A stretch of 45,077 nt of DNA. It comes from Pedosphaera sp. (lineage in GTDB: Bacteria; Verrucomicrobiota; Verrucomicrobiia; Limisphaerales; Pedosphaeraceae). Every line of letters begins with the position of its first letter. Position 1 is the first letter of the stretch. The position numbers were made by a program, and so were the translations under genes. The notes under the pieces were generated by a model. That model was not told where the DNA came from. It saw only the letters and a list, made by a program, of their open reading frames with translations, and searched no databases. Shown piece after piece: positions 7,735 to 17,500 of this stretch. The stretch is from NCBI GenBank assembly GCA_028293325.1, contig JAQGPA010000188.1, forward strand, positions 1 to 45,077. Reading direction: 5' to 3'.

Positions 7735-9615
7735 CTAGCGCGGTCTTGAATATCCTGTATTTGCCTCGTCAAACACTGCCAGCAAGGCAAAATAATTATC
7801 CACCAGCAAACCTTCGTAACCGTGGCCGCCACCACTCCAATCGCGCCAGTCACGCGATTTTCCGGGCGAATCAAAACCCTGAAACTTTCCGGCGGCATAA
7901 CCGGCAAGCATCGGCAGAAACATTTTCCGCGCGTCATCCACCCGTCCCAGTTGGTAAAGCGCCTTCACCGTGAACCAAGCAAAGCATCCGGTCGCGCCGC
8001 CATTTTCGTAAAACTGAAATCCATCCGAACCATCATCCAACAGCGGCTCGCCGTAGCGCGTCGGCGGATGGTTTTGCAAAATATAGTCGCCTTTGTGGAC
8101 TGGCACGAGGTTGCCGGGCAGACCGATGGCAAAATTTGTGTAGCCAACCTCCTGCATTTTTTGCAAAAGACGATCCATGATTGAATCCGCCAGATTGGTA
8201 TTCACCAATCCGTAAGTGATAGCCGCTCCCTGCACAAAGGTGAACCAATAATCATGTAATTCACCATCCGCACTACGCCAGCCGGCCAGGACGCCTGTTT
8301 TTGGATTTAGAAAGGCCGGGACGTAAGCAGCCCGCAACTTGTCCGCGGCAGCGTTGAAAAAACTTTCGTCATTGGTATTTCCCATCTGGTTGGCGAGCGA
8401 TGCAAATTCACGACAGGCGTGATATGCCAGCGCGTTTGCATACGCATCCTCATGCCCAAAATTGATTGTGTCCCACCAATTTGACGGACGCCGGTCTCCG
8501 CGCGGACGGTCGCCAAAATTTCCCGTGGACGGATATTCCAGCAAACCATTGCCATCCTTGTCAGCCGCAAGCATTTCACGTCCCCAAACGACGAGTTGCG
8601 GATAATTTTTCTTTGCCCACATAAAATCTTTCGTGCCTCGGACATAATTACACGCGGCAATCAACAGCGACGGGCAGGTGTCCAGCGTCGTCCACGGCGT
8701 ATACCATGGAACCAAGTCAGCATCCACGGGAGTGCAGGCGTATCCAACCTGCCCGTAACCTTTCGCACCCGCCAGATAGCGGTCAAGCGTCATGCGAACC
8801 ATGTCGAGCGCGGTCAGATTCTTGGCGAGAGGCGGCGTCTGAAGCGCAACTTCGGAATACATGAACAAAGTGAAAGGGCATGGGTCACTCGCAGCATTGT
8901 TCGCCAGCATTTGAACGCGCGGGTTCACTTGGAAAATATTCAGGAAACTGCGGCGGAATCCGTCAAAGCTGGCGTCGCCGTCAATTTGCGGCAGATGCGG
9001 ATAAATTGTCGCGACGTTTAAATCATATTTCACCAACGGATGCTCCTTCGTCGCGGGCGGAAATTCGACACGCACGAAAGCGTGCGGCACGCGCCGACGT
9101 CGCGCGTCGTAATTCAGTTTCCCCCCCGCCAAGCTTGAAGTAATTTTCATTGAACCCTTGTCCGGCAGATGCAAAACGCAGGGAAGTCGCATCTGGCGTT
9201 CGTCAGGATTCATCAAACCCAGCAGCGTGGCGTGATTGGATTTTTGGTCGAACTGCAAAACCAGCGGTGACGGGTTGGTGATGGATCTGGTGTGCGAAAT
9301 GAGTGTAAGCGATTTTGCACCGCAGACGATTTCCCAGACGGCAACAGACCTTCCCTTCGCATCAAGTTGTGTCCAGCCAAAATGGTTCTTGCCTGATTGG
9401 AAAAACTGAATCGCCGAATTTGTTTGTCCTGTGGGTAAAGCCGGATTGTCCGACAATTTTCCCTGACCCAGGCTATCCAGCGCGAAGAATGAAAACTCCG
9501 GCGAGTGGCGGTCAAACCCGACCGCGAGAAACGGCGATTGATAATCCGGCGAAGCGGCCAGCGCGACCGAAGTCATGAAACCGAGGCAAGCAATCAACGT
9601 CTTCATGAGATTCAT
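7735..9615 (-). CDS. Secreted six-hairpin (alpha/alpha)6 glycosidase-like protein
   Basis: This 626-residue protein has a Sec signal (MKTLIACLGFMTSVALA, cleavage before SPDYQ), an N-terminal beta-rich domain and, from about residue 270, a helical region typical of (alpha/alpha)6 toroid glycosidases: DADLVPWYTPWTTLDTCPSL, DGNGLLEYPSTGNFGDR, SNWWDTINFGHEDAYANAL, DYWFTFVQGAAITYG and the C-terminal RDWRDWSGGGHGYEGLLVDN. Acidic residues in DADLVPWYTPWTTLD and NWWDTINFGHEDAY are candidate catalytic groups. Relatives are found among GH63/GH78-like and unclassified six-hairpin enzymes; I cannot assign a GH family. It is the last gene of the long GH85-to-glycosidase run, 119 bp after GH2. Starts at 9615 or 9606 are both possible. 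Confidence 0.75.
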   Translation of the reverse strand: MNLMKTLIACLGFMTSVALAASPDYQSPFLAVGFDRHSPEFSFFALDSLGQGKLSDNPALPTGQTNSAIQFFQSGKNHFGWTQLDAKGRSVAVWEIVCGAKSLTLISHTRSITNPSPLVLQFDQKSNHATLLGLMNPDERQMRLPCVLHLPDKGSMKITSSLAGGKLNYDARRRRVPHAFVRVEFPPATKEHPLVKYDLNVATIYPHLPQIDGDASFDGFRRSFLNIFQVNPRVQMLANNAASDPCPFTLFMYSEVALQTPPLAKNLTALDMVRMTLDRYLAGAKGYGQVGYACTPVDADLVPWYTPWTTLDTCPSLLIAACNYVRGTKDFMWAKKNYPQLVVWGREMLAADKDGNGLLEYPSTGNFGDRPRGDRRPSNWWDTINFGHEDAYANALAYHACREFASLANQMGNTNDESFFNAAADKLRAAYVPAFLNPKTGVLAGWRSADGELHDYWFTFVQGAAITYGLVNTNLADSIMDRLLQKMQEVGYTNFAIGLPGNLVPVHKGDYILQNHPPTRYGEPLLDDGSDGFQFYENGGATGCFAWFTVKALYQLGRVDDARKMFLPMLAGYAAGKFQGFDSPGKSRDWRDWSGGGHGYEGLLVDNYFALLAVFDEANTGYSRPR

Positions 9616-9654
9616 CTCGTTATGCCCGGTCAGATGTCCCTGCGGAATGGCACA

Positions 9655-9668
9655 GCTGGCAAGCCAGC
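9655..9668. repeat. Small palindrome in the GH2 / six-hairpin gap
   Basis: GCTGGC-AA-GCCAGC is a perfect 6-bp inverted repeat with a 2-bp centre, inside the only gap longer than 100 bp (9616-9725) within the glycosidase run. No T-tract follows on the minus strand, so a rho-independent terminator is unlikely. It could be a REP-like element or an mRNA-stabilising hairpin between GH2 and the downstream gene. No second copy was noticed in the window. Confidence 0.4.
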
Positions 9669-9725
9669 ACTATTGTAGAGATTGCAAATCGGATAGCGGG
9701 TGACTACGGGTTTCATTTTAACTTT

Positions 9726-12458
9726 TTATTGCCCCAACATGCCGGCAGCAAATATTTCGTTCTCCTCATTCCAACCGTCAATAAGCAACCGAACCTGCTT
9801 GGAATCCGCTGCCGTGTCGCCGAACGTGATCCGCACCGTGCGCGATTCGCCCGGCAGCAGCGAGAAAAAGTTATCATCGTAAAACGCCGGGCGCACGGGC
9901 TTGCCGTCCTTCGCGTGCTGCAAGCGCAACCACACCATGAATGCCAGCGATGATGACGGGTTTTTCACCGAGACCGTGCAGACATTTTCACCATTTGAGT
10001 GACTCCATTTCACGTCGCTGGCGAGTTTCACCTTCGGCAGTTTCGCCAAATCTTCAAAACCTTCAAACTGTGGCCCACTCCAGGTGCGCCCTGGCTTGTA
10101 AGACTTGTTTGAACGCCAATAAAAATTCTGCGAGACCGGCCGGCCTTTTGCATCGGCTAATTCCAGCTTGATGAAATGAACTGGCGAAACGTTTGTTGGA
10201 AAGTTGATCGCCAGAACATTCGTCGCCAATGCTTCTGGTAATATGTGCACACTCGCCGTTTGCTGGAAAACCTCGGTCATGTCAAAATTCAGCACGCGTG
10301 CCGTAACACGACCACTGAATTCCTTTGGCAATTCGTTGTTCACTGCGACAGTGTTCTTCAAAAAGTCGAACTGTGAGTGCAGCGGTTCAAGTGCGTTCTG
10401 CGCGAAATAAAGCGCCGCCGTTGGTTCTAGTGACCAGTCCCACATACGCCCACAGACCTGACGATTCGGGCTGTTGTGATACCAGAAGAGCGAGCCGGTG
10501 CAAAAGCGTTCGCCGTAATCAAACTTGTTTTCGTTCCAACATTCCCAGATGGCGCGATAGGCCAGTCCGCCGAACGTCTGCGCTTTCATCGTGTATTCCT
10601 CGATGTTCGTGCTCGGACCGTATTGCTGGACACAACGATCATAATTTTCCGTCATGCTGTGGAAACCGCCGCCATCAAGATAGTCCCAGACAGTTTTATT
10701 TACCGGCCACAAATCCTTTTCCGGCATCATTTCACGCAAGCAGTCTACCGTCGGCAAAATCGGGCAGCCGTATTCCGGGCAGAGCCCGTTGATGCGGCTG
10801 CCACGAACCGAGGCCGTGTCCTCGTAATACCACATCGGGTTCAGCGCGACGTATGGGCTGCCGTCGTGGACACCGTCCGCCTCGGAGCTTTGCTGCCAAC
10901 CATGCGTGGGGTCGAGCTTATCTACAATGTCTTTCATCGGCACAACCAAGGACGGATCAACATGCGTATTCGGCGCGCTCGGACGTTCGTTGGCGGAGAC
11001 GTAATACGCCACGCTCGCGTGATTGCGCAGACGAAGAATCGTGTCCGCGACGTTCGCGCGGTAAAGCTTGCGGTCGTTGGGCAACAACGTGTCGCCCGTC
11101 TGCCAAAATTCCACCCAGACCGGAATCCCCAACTCGTCGCATTGCTCAAAAAAGTCATCCGACTCGGCAACGCCACCCGCCCAAAGGCGCAGGAAATTCA
11201 CGCCGGACTGGCGCGTGTAACGCAACTCCGCCTCCGTCCGCTCGCGCGAGGTACGGCACATCGCCTCGGGAATCCAGTTTGAACCGTGCAGAAAGAATCG
11301 CCGGCCATTCACAAAAAACTCGCGGCTTTTGTCTGGCGTATTTTGGTCGCTCGTGATTTCGCGGATGCCGAAGCGTGTCTCCAGCCGGTCGGAAGTATTC
11401 CCCTCTTGCCCAAACGCCAAGCTCAGGTGATATAAAAACTGTTCGCCCTTGTTGAACGGCCACCAAAGCCGTGGCTCGGCGACGGTCAGCACCTTGTATT
11501 CTTCCGGAGTCAGCGTCACCGTTTTCGTCTCGTTCGCCCGCAACGCAACCTGCTTTTCAATTTTGATTCCCGCCTCGCGCACCCTCACCGTCAACTTGCC
11601 GGTCAGCGGCGCACTGCTGGCATTGAGAATGTCCACGCTGACGCTTTCCCGCGCCGGTTTTAATTTTGGCATTGGCAGCTTGCTCTGCACGAACGCATTT
11701 CTTAAGACCACCGGGCCGGTGGCGAATAACTTCACGTCGCGCCAGATGCCGGTGTTGCGGTCACGAATGCCATCGGTGAACGTGAAATCCCAGCCGACCG
11801 TCATTAACATCGTCGTGTTGCGGCCGATTTCGCCATCGCCACCATTTCGCTTTTCACCGGTGGCGGGGGCGGTTTTATCCTTCTGCCGGAAACCACCAGG
11901 CTTGTCCACCGGATGCACCAGCACGGCGAGCGCATTCGCCCCGCCAAAATTCAGCACGGTGGTCACATCAAAAATTCCGCGACGGAACATCCCAACCATG
12001 TCGCCGAGATGCTTTCCGTTCAGCCAGATTTCTGCGCGATAATTGATACCGTCGAATTGCAGCCACACCTGCTTTTGCTTGAACGAGTCCGGCACGGTGA
12101 ACTCCGTGCGAAACCAGTAGGTGTAGAATTCCGGTCCGGTTTCGGAAAGATCAGGAATGAGTTTTTGCTCATACGCGTTGTTCAGCCCAAAATACGGTTC
12201 GGGATAAACGCCATTTTTGACGAGGCTGTTCAATACTGTGCCGGGAACCATGGCTGGCTGCCAAGCCGCGACTGAAAACGCTGGAGTCGAAATCGCAGTG
12301 CCATCGGTGGAGACATCCTGACGGCGGCTCATGCACCAGTCTTGTCCGCCGCCATGCTCGGCATTTGAGGACAGGACAATTTCTGGTGCAAACACATCAT
12401 CTGCATGCAAGTGGCTGGCGCAACCTGCGAATAAAATGGCGGCGATCAAACTTTTCAT
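9726..12458 (-). CDS. GH2 beta-mannosidase / exo-beta-glucosaminidase-like enzyme
   Basis: This is a 910-residue secreted GH2 enzyme with a signal peptide (MKSLIAAILFAGCASHLHAD), a jelly-roll sugar-binding domain (WLQFDGINYRAEIWLNGKHL, 132-151), an immunoglobulin-like domain, a TIM barrel beginning around FFVNGRRFFLHGSNWIPEAM (381-400), and a C-terminal beta domain. Likely catalytic residues are Glu491 in VSANERPS (acid/base) and Glu562 in LCPEYGCP (nucleophile), spaced as expected in the family. The architecture resembles beta-mannosidases and exo-beta-D-glucosaminidases rather than beta-galactosidases. The cysteine at residue 13 could be a weak lipobox (FAGC), so a lipoprotein is possible. 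The start at 12458 avoids overlap with GH67; an ATG at 12482 would overlap it by 23 bp. A beta-mannosidase would suit a core removing beta-linked mannose after GH85 release. Confidence 0.85.
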   Translation of the reverse strand: MKSLIAAILFAGCASHLHADDVFAPEIVLSSNAEHGGGQDWCMSRRQDVSTDGTAISTPAFSVAAWQPAMVPGTVLNSLVKNGVYPEPYFGLNNAYEQKLIPDLSETGPEFYTYWFRTEFTVPDSFKQKQVWLQFDGINYRAEIWLNGKHLGDMVGMFRRGIFDVTTVLNFGGANALAVLVHPVDKPGGFRQKDKTAPATGEKRNGGDGEIGRNTTMLMTVGWDFTFTDGIRDRNTGIWRDVKLFATGPVVLRNAFVQSKLPMPKLKPARESVSVDILNASSAPLTGKLTVRVREAGIKIEKQVALRANETKTVTLTPEEYKVLTVAEPRLWWPFNKGEQFLYHLSLAFGQEGNTSDRLETRFGIREITSDQNTPDKSREFFVNGRRFFLHGSNWIPEAMCRTSRERTEAELRYTRQSGVNFLRLWAGGVAESDDFFEQCDELGIPVWVEFWQTGDTLLPNDRKLYRANVADTILRLRNHASVAYYVSANERPSAPNTHVDPSLVVPMKDIVDKLDPTHGWQQSSEADGVHDGSPYVALNPMWYYEDTASVRGSRINGLCPEYGCPILPTVDCLREMMPEKDLWPVNKTVWDYLDGGGFHSMTENYDRCVQQYGPSTNIEEYTMKAQTFGGLAYRAIWECWNENKFDYGERFCTGSLFWYHNSPNRQVCGRMWDWSLEPTAALYFAQNALEPLHSQFDFLKNTVAVNNELPKEFSGRVTARVLNFDMTEVFQQTASVHILPEALATNVLAINFPTNVSPVHFIKLELADAKGRPVSQNFYWRSNKSYKPGRTWSGPQFEGFEDLAKLPKVKLASDVKWSHSNGENVCTVSVKNPSSSLAFMVWLRLQHAKDGKPVRPAFYDDNFFSLLPGESRTVRITFGDTAADSKQVRLLIDGWNEENEIFAAGMLGQ

Positions 12459-12459
12459 C

Positions 12460-14571
12460 TCAATTTTTGGGTTGAGTTTCATCGGCTAAAAGTTTGAGGC
12501 CTTGCTTATGATTCACGGTTTGGAAATAGCGCAGGCAAACATCCCGCCAGTTGGTTGCGTGCCGCAGTTGTGCCTCCAGCTTTGTCTGCACGGACTCAAA
12601 CCGATCAACGTCCACCTTGCCGCGCAACGATTCCCATTGCACCTGCATTTCCTTCACATAATCCACTCCAGCTTGATAACGAGAGCAAAGTTCCTCCCAC
12701 ACCGTGTGCCCCGTTTTCAAACGATAATCCCAACTGACATGATGAAACCACAGGAACAGTTCTGGCGGACACGCCTCCAGATTTGCAAAACGCGCGGCGA
12801 CTTCCGGCGCATATTGGCCGACTGCGTCCGAACCTGTCGCGGTGCGGTCGAAACCAATGCCCTTCACGTCCGCTTTGTGATAATACCAACCGGAATACTC
12901 AGGTGTGTTTCGGCTCAAAGTGCCCGGCTTGGGATCATAATGTCCGCCGCCCTCCATGATGTGATGAAGTCCCAGCGGCATCTCGTAATTCACACAAGCT
13001 TCCCACGAACCGCGCAGCATTGCTTCCACGGTGGAAACAACCTTCGCGTCGCTGCCCCAAGTCATCCGCGTCCATTCCTCGGCGATTTGATCGCTAGATA
13101 AATTACTGCCCCATGCCAGTCGGCCAAACGCATACCAGTTCGCCTGCGCGAAATCATGCCCGCACCAGTTCGTGTCATCGCCTGCGTTGGACACGCCCGC
13201 GATGCCGGTTAGCGGCGACGCTTCCAGCGTATCCATCACCGTCGTGCCACGGCCATTGGCAAACGTGTCAGATTGAAACAACTCCTTCCACATCGGCGCG
13301 AGAAAAACGATGTCGGTCGAGTGCCCCATGTTTTCCTGCGTGATTTCGCACTCGGCCATGACGGAGGTTTTTTTCAACGCGCCAAACAACGGATGAAACG
13401 GCTCGCGCGGCTGGAAATCAATCGGCCCGTTTTTGACCTGCACAAAAACATTCGTCGCAAATTTCCCGTCGAGCGGCATGAACTCCAGATACGCACGCTT
13501 GGCGCGGTCCTTGTCCACCTTAGAGCTGTTGTAGACAAACGCGCGCCACATCACCACACCGTCGTGCGGTGCAAGCGCCTCCGCGATCATGTTCGCGCCG
13601 TCAGCGTGAGTCAGTTTGTAATCTTGCGGGCCGGGCTGGCCTTCGGAATTCGCCTTCATCAAAAAACCGCCGAAGTCGGGAATGAGCGAATAAATCTCAT
13701 CCACCTTGTCCTTCCACCAGCGACGAGCCTTCGGGTCGGTCGGATTCGCAGTCCATAATCCGCCAAGTTTTTTTGGCGATGCAAAATTCGCCGTGAGATA
13801 AACACGGATGCCATAAGGCCGTAAGACCTCTGCGAGCTTCGCCGCTTTTTTTAGGTTGTCCGTGGCAAGTTGTTCCGGCTTCGCATTGACATTATTTAGC
13901 ACTACGCCATTCAGCCCGATGGATGCACATGCCCGCGCGTAATCCTGATAACGTGGATCCAACATGCCCGGCAGTTCGCTCCATTTCCAAAGGGATTTTC
14001 CAGCATAACCGCGTTCCACGGTTCCATCCAAATTGTCCCAGTGATCCAGGATTCGCCGCTGCAACTTGGGCTGTTCAGTGATATTTAGATTAGAAATATT
14101 CTGCTGTGTCTGAAGCAGACGTAAAAAATGGAATGCTCCATAAAGCGCACCAGCCTCAGTCGGTGATGCAACCACGGTCAGCAAGCGATTGTCCTTTGTG
14201 ACCGAGCGAATGAGGTAAGCTTCGTCGCCGAGGGAAGCGAGCTCTTGCCTTAATCCGACGGTTTCCATTAAGAGCGAGTTTGTGGATGCAATTACCATGA
14301 CTGCGCTCTTCTGCTTCCAATTCGTAACTACCGACATATCCTGCCCAAGCAGGCCAGACAATCCTCGATGAAGCTCTCCACGGATCGCCGTCAGTGTGGG
14401 CGAGTCACCTGCCACCACAATTTCACCGACTTGTAGCGAATACTGTTTCAACAGTTGACGATCTTGGATCTGATCATAGCGCAACCAAAGACGATGGCCG
14501 TCTTCCGCCCGCAATCCGCCGGCCAGCAGCAGGATTGACAGGACCGCCGTTATGTTTAATTGGACGCGCAT
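12460..14571 (-). CDS. GH67 alpha-glucuronidase, secreted
   Basis: This 703-residue protein starts with a Sec signal (MRVQLNITAVLSILLLAGGL) and shows the full GH67 layout: N-terminal beta domain, (beta/alpha)8 barrel and helical C-terminal dimerisation domain. Landmarks are RRILDHWDNLDGTVERGYAG (172-191), GLNGVVLNNVNA (219-230), GFLMKANSEGQPGPQDY (302-318), NGPIDFQPREPFHP (381-394) and AECEITQENMGHS (406-418). Glu310 would be the acid, and Asp385 with Glu413 the base pair; their spacing (75 and 28) matches the Cellvibrio enzyme closely. GH67 removes alpha-1,2-linked glucuronic acid from oligosaccharides, classically glucuronoxylan. The ATG begins eight bases after the stop of the beta-helix gene, indicating one mRNA. 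Its presence beside mannan enzymes suggests a glucuronic-acid-bearing substrate. Confidence 0.93.
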   Translation of the reverse strand: MRVQLNITAVLSILLLAGGLRAEDGHRLWLRYDQIQDRQLLKQYSLQVGEIVVAGDSPTLTAIRGELHRGLSGLLGQDMSVVTNWKQKSAVMVIASTNSLLMETVGLRQELASLGDEAYLIRSVTKDNRLLTVVASPTEAGALYGAFHFLRLLQTQQNISNLNITEQPKLQRRILDHWDNLDGTVERGYAGKSLWKWSELPGMLDPRYQDYARACASIGLNGVVLNNVNAKPEQLATDNLKKAAKLAEVLRPYGIRVYLTANFASPKKLGGLWTANPTDPKARRWWKDKVDEIYSLIPDFGGFLMKANSEGQPGPQDYKLTHADGANMIAEALAPHDGVVMWRAFVYNSSKVDKDRAKRAYLEFMPLDGKFATNVFVQVKNGPIDFQPREPFHPLFGALKKTSVMAECEITQENMGHSTDIVFLAPMWKELFQSDTFANGRGTTVMDTLEASPLTGIAGVSNAGDDTNWCGHDFAQANWYAFGRLAWGSNLSSDQIAEEWTRMTWGSDAKVVSTVEAMLRGSWEACVNYEMPLGLHHIMEGGGHYDPKPGTLSRNTPEYSGWYYHKADVKGIGFDRTATGSDAVGQYAPEVAARFANLEACPPELFLWFHHVSWDYRLKTGHTVWEELCSRYQAGVDYVKEMQVQWESLRGKVDVDRFESVQTKLEAQLRHATNWRDVCLRYFQTVNHKQGLKLLADETQPKN

Positions 14572-14579
14572 GGTTGTTA

Positions 14580-17500
14580 TTACTTCACCTGGTAAAACTT
14601 TTGTGGCTCCGACGGTGTGATTGGAAACGGCGATTGAGCGGCGGCATTGGTGGACCACGGCCCGAGGAGATTGGTCGCCTCGAGCAATTTTCCGGAACCA
14701 GCCCAAGTCAGCAAGAGTTGTGTCCCGTTCCTCGCGATATTTAATGTGAGCGGTAACCCGACAATCAGGCTACCCGCCGCGTTGGTGGTCGGGGCGCCTG
14801 GTTGAGCGACCCAGTTAGCGGGAAAATTTGCCGGATAAACCGCGTTCAATTGTGCGAAGGAATACTGCCCTGACACCAGTGTCGCTCCATTCACTGTGAC
14901 GGAATGAAACCGGTGCGCCTGGGTCAGGTTCAGTCGTCCGTTCAAAATCAAATCGCCCGCCGGATTATCAAGGCTGTAATTCGCCTGCAATGCCCCGGCC
15001 GGTCCCACGGTGATGGTATTTGTGCCAAGCGCACCCGCGCCATTCGCGAGCAGAGTGCCAATGACAACATTCCAGGTTCCGGAGAAAGAGTTGTGGTTGC
15101 CGGACACATTCAAATCGCCAATCCACGTCGGCTGGAATGTGCTCCCGCTGTAAGCGTGATACTCGATGCCGCCGCTGCCGGTTAGTTGGGCCGCGATATC
15201 AATCGCGCCGCCGCTGCCGGTCTGATTGGCACCAATCGGCGTATTCGCCTGGATATTCATCACCCCGACGATTTGAGAACTGCCGGCGAAGTCTACATAA
15301 CTGCTGATCTGCCCGCCCTGCATCACCAGGTTGGGCCAATTCACCGAGCCGCCCCCGGAGTTTTTCAGAATAATCTGGCCGATGTTCGCCGCATCGTTCC
15401 AGATCCCGTTGCCATCGACCGTCAAAGCGATTCCCGGGAAACTGGCCGACGCAACATTGTAGGGCGTGCGCATGCCGCCACCGGGCAAAATCTCAAACGT
15501 GCTGCCCGGATAAGCCATCGCCGTGTTGGAGGCCGACAGACCGTTGCTCCAATAGCCGGCGGTATTCCAATCGGTGGCCGGACTGGTGTTCGGCTCGACG
15601 TCCGACATCGTGGCGTTAATTGGTGGTCCCAACGGCGGTATTACCGTCAAGCTCACTGGCGCGCTGCTTACTGGTGAATTATCGTTGTCCGATACCCGCA
15701 CGAGATAATTAGTGGCGTCGGCATAGGTGATGTTGGCAATCTGGAGTGTGGCCGTCTGTGAAGCGGAAATTTGGCCGCCATCGCTCAGGTTCACGAAAAC
15801 CCCGTTGGACTTTACCTGCCATTGATAGCTCAGCGGCAAATTGCCCCATGCCGAGGCGGTAAATCGCACGGGTTGTTGCAAGTAGGCGGATTGCAAAGCG
15901 GGCTTCGCGGAAACCAGCAACGGCTCCGACGTTTGCACGGGCAGAATCGTCACGTTGCCATAAAAGGCAACGTTCGTCAGCGCCATCTGAAATAAATTGG
16001 ACGCAGGCGAACTACTGCCGGGCAGATAAATGTGGTCGAAGGTGATTCCATTGATGGATGCGGAGCTGCTAAGTCCCTGAATAAAACCGCCCGTTGTGCC
16101 AACATCGCGCACGGTAATGTTCTTCACCAAAATATTGGAAACCGGTCCGCCACCGTCGCCGAGTCCGTTCTGAACCAGAAATACTCCCCACGCGCCATGT
16201 CCCGCATTGACGTAAGAGACGCGCTCCACATCGATCGTGTCGAACGTGACATTTCTGACGATGGACGCGCCGTTTTTGTGATCGATGCACACCGCCCCGG
16301 CGCAGTCGTAGGCGACGCCGTTCTTGAACGTGATGCCGTCCTGAACGGTTTCCACGCCTTGTCCGACTTTGAATGCGTAGCAAATGGTCCACGCGATGCA
16401 GCCATCGAAGACGATGTTGCTGTTCATCATGGTTCCGCCCGGCCAGGGGATGCTCGTGTAAGTCTTGGTGGAATACGGATCATCCAACCCGATGGCGATG
16501 CAATTAGTCACGGTGACATTTCGCGCGCAATTGACATCAATGCCGTCGGAGTTTCCGACCGAAAGCTGGTTGAAAATTTTCAGGTTGTTGAACTTCATGT
16601 CCGCACCGATGCACGGAATGATCGCCCAGCCACCAGAATCCCTGAACGTGATTCCCTCCGCCGTGAAATTGGTGCAATTGAGCGGCATCAGTGTGTTGAC
16701 TGCGAAGTTTTTGGTGTAAACCATGTAGCCGCCATTGGCATCCACCGTCCCGCGACCGTAGATTTTCATGTTGAAGCCGTTGGTCGCGTAAAGAAACCAA
16801 GTGCCGATGGAAAGCGGGCCAAAAGTTTGATTGGTCGAATAATCAGCGGGATTGCCCGTGCAACGGATCAACGAACCACCCTGCAGATACAACGCTACGT
16901 TGCTCTTGAACTGAAGATTCCCACTCAGATAGACGCCAGCGGGCACGAAGACGATTCCCTGACCATTCACACTGCCATAAGCACTCGCATCATTGATGGC
17001 ATTTTGAATTGCCGCGGATGCCTTGGTTGTTCCGGTGTTATCAGCGTTGTAAGGCGTATTGGTCACGTTAAAAATTCCCGGGCCGGATGATGGCGGAACA
17101 TCCAATTCCGTCGCATCTGCACCGATGACCAGACACTTCAGACCGTTGAGTTGCAGAATGAGATACTGGTTTGCTGAAATGGTGAACGTCAGTTTATTTC
17201 CTGATGCGCTGCCAGTCAGGTTCAACTTCTTCGGACTGATGCCATAGGAGACGATGCTGGATTGCGTAAGCGCCGTGACTTCAAACGTCGCCGTGCCACC
17301 AGCCATCGAAAGCTGGGCATAATCGTAATCGCCGGTAAAACTCACCACCGGAACATTCGTGCCATTCACTTTCAATGCGTAAACCGACGACGTGGAATAA
17401 ATCGAAGGCAACGGATATGTTTGAATCGCGGCGCTTTGAATAATGGTCAAACGCGCCGGCGCACTTGTCACCGAGCCGCTTGCATTGGTTGCAACCACGA

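Noticed and set aside
9655..9668. Rho-independent terminator between GH2 and the six-hairpin gene
   Set aside because: The stem is only 6 bp and no T-run follows on the minus strand.
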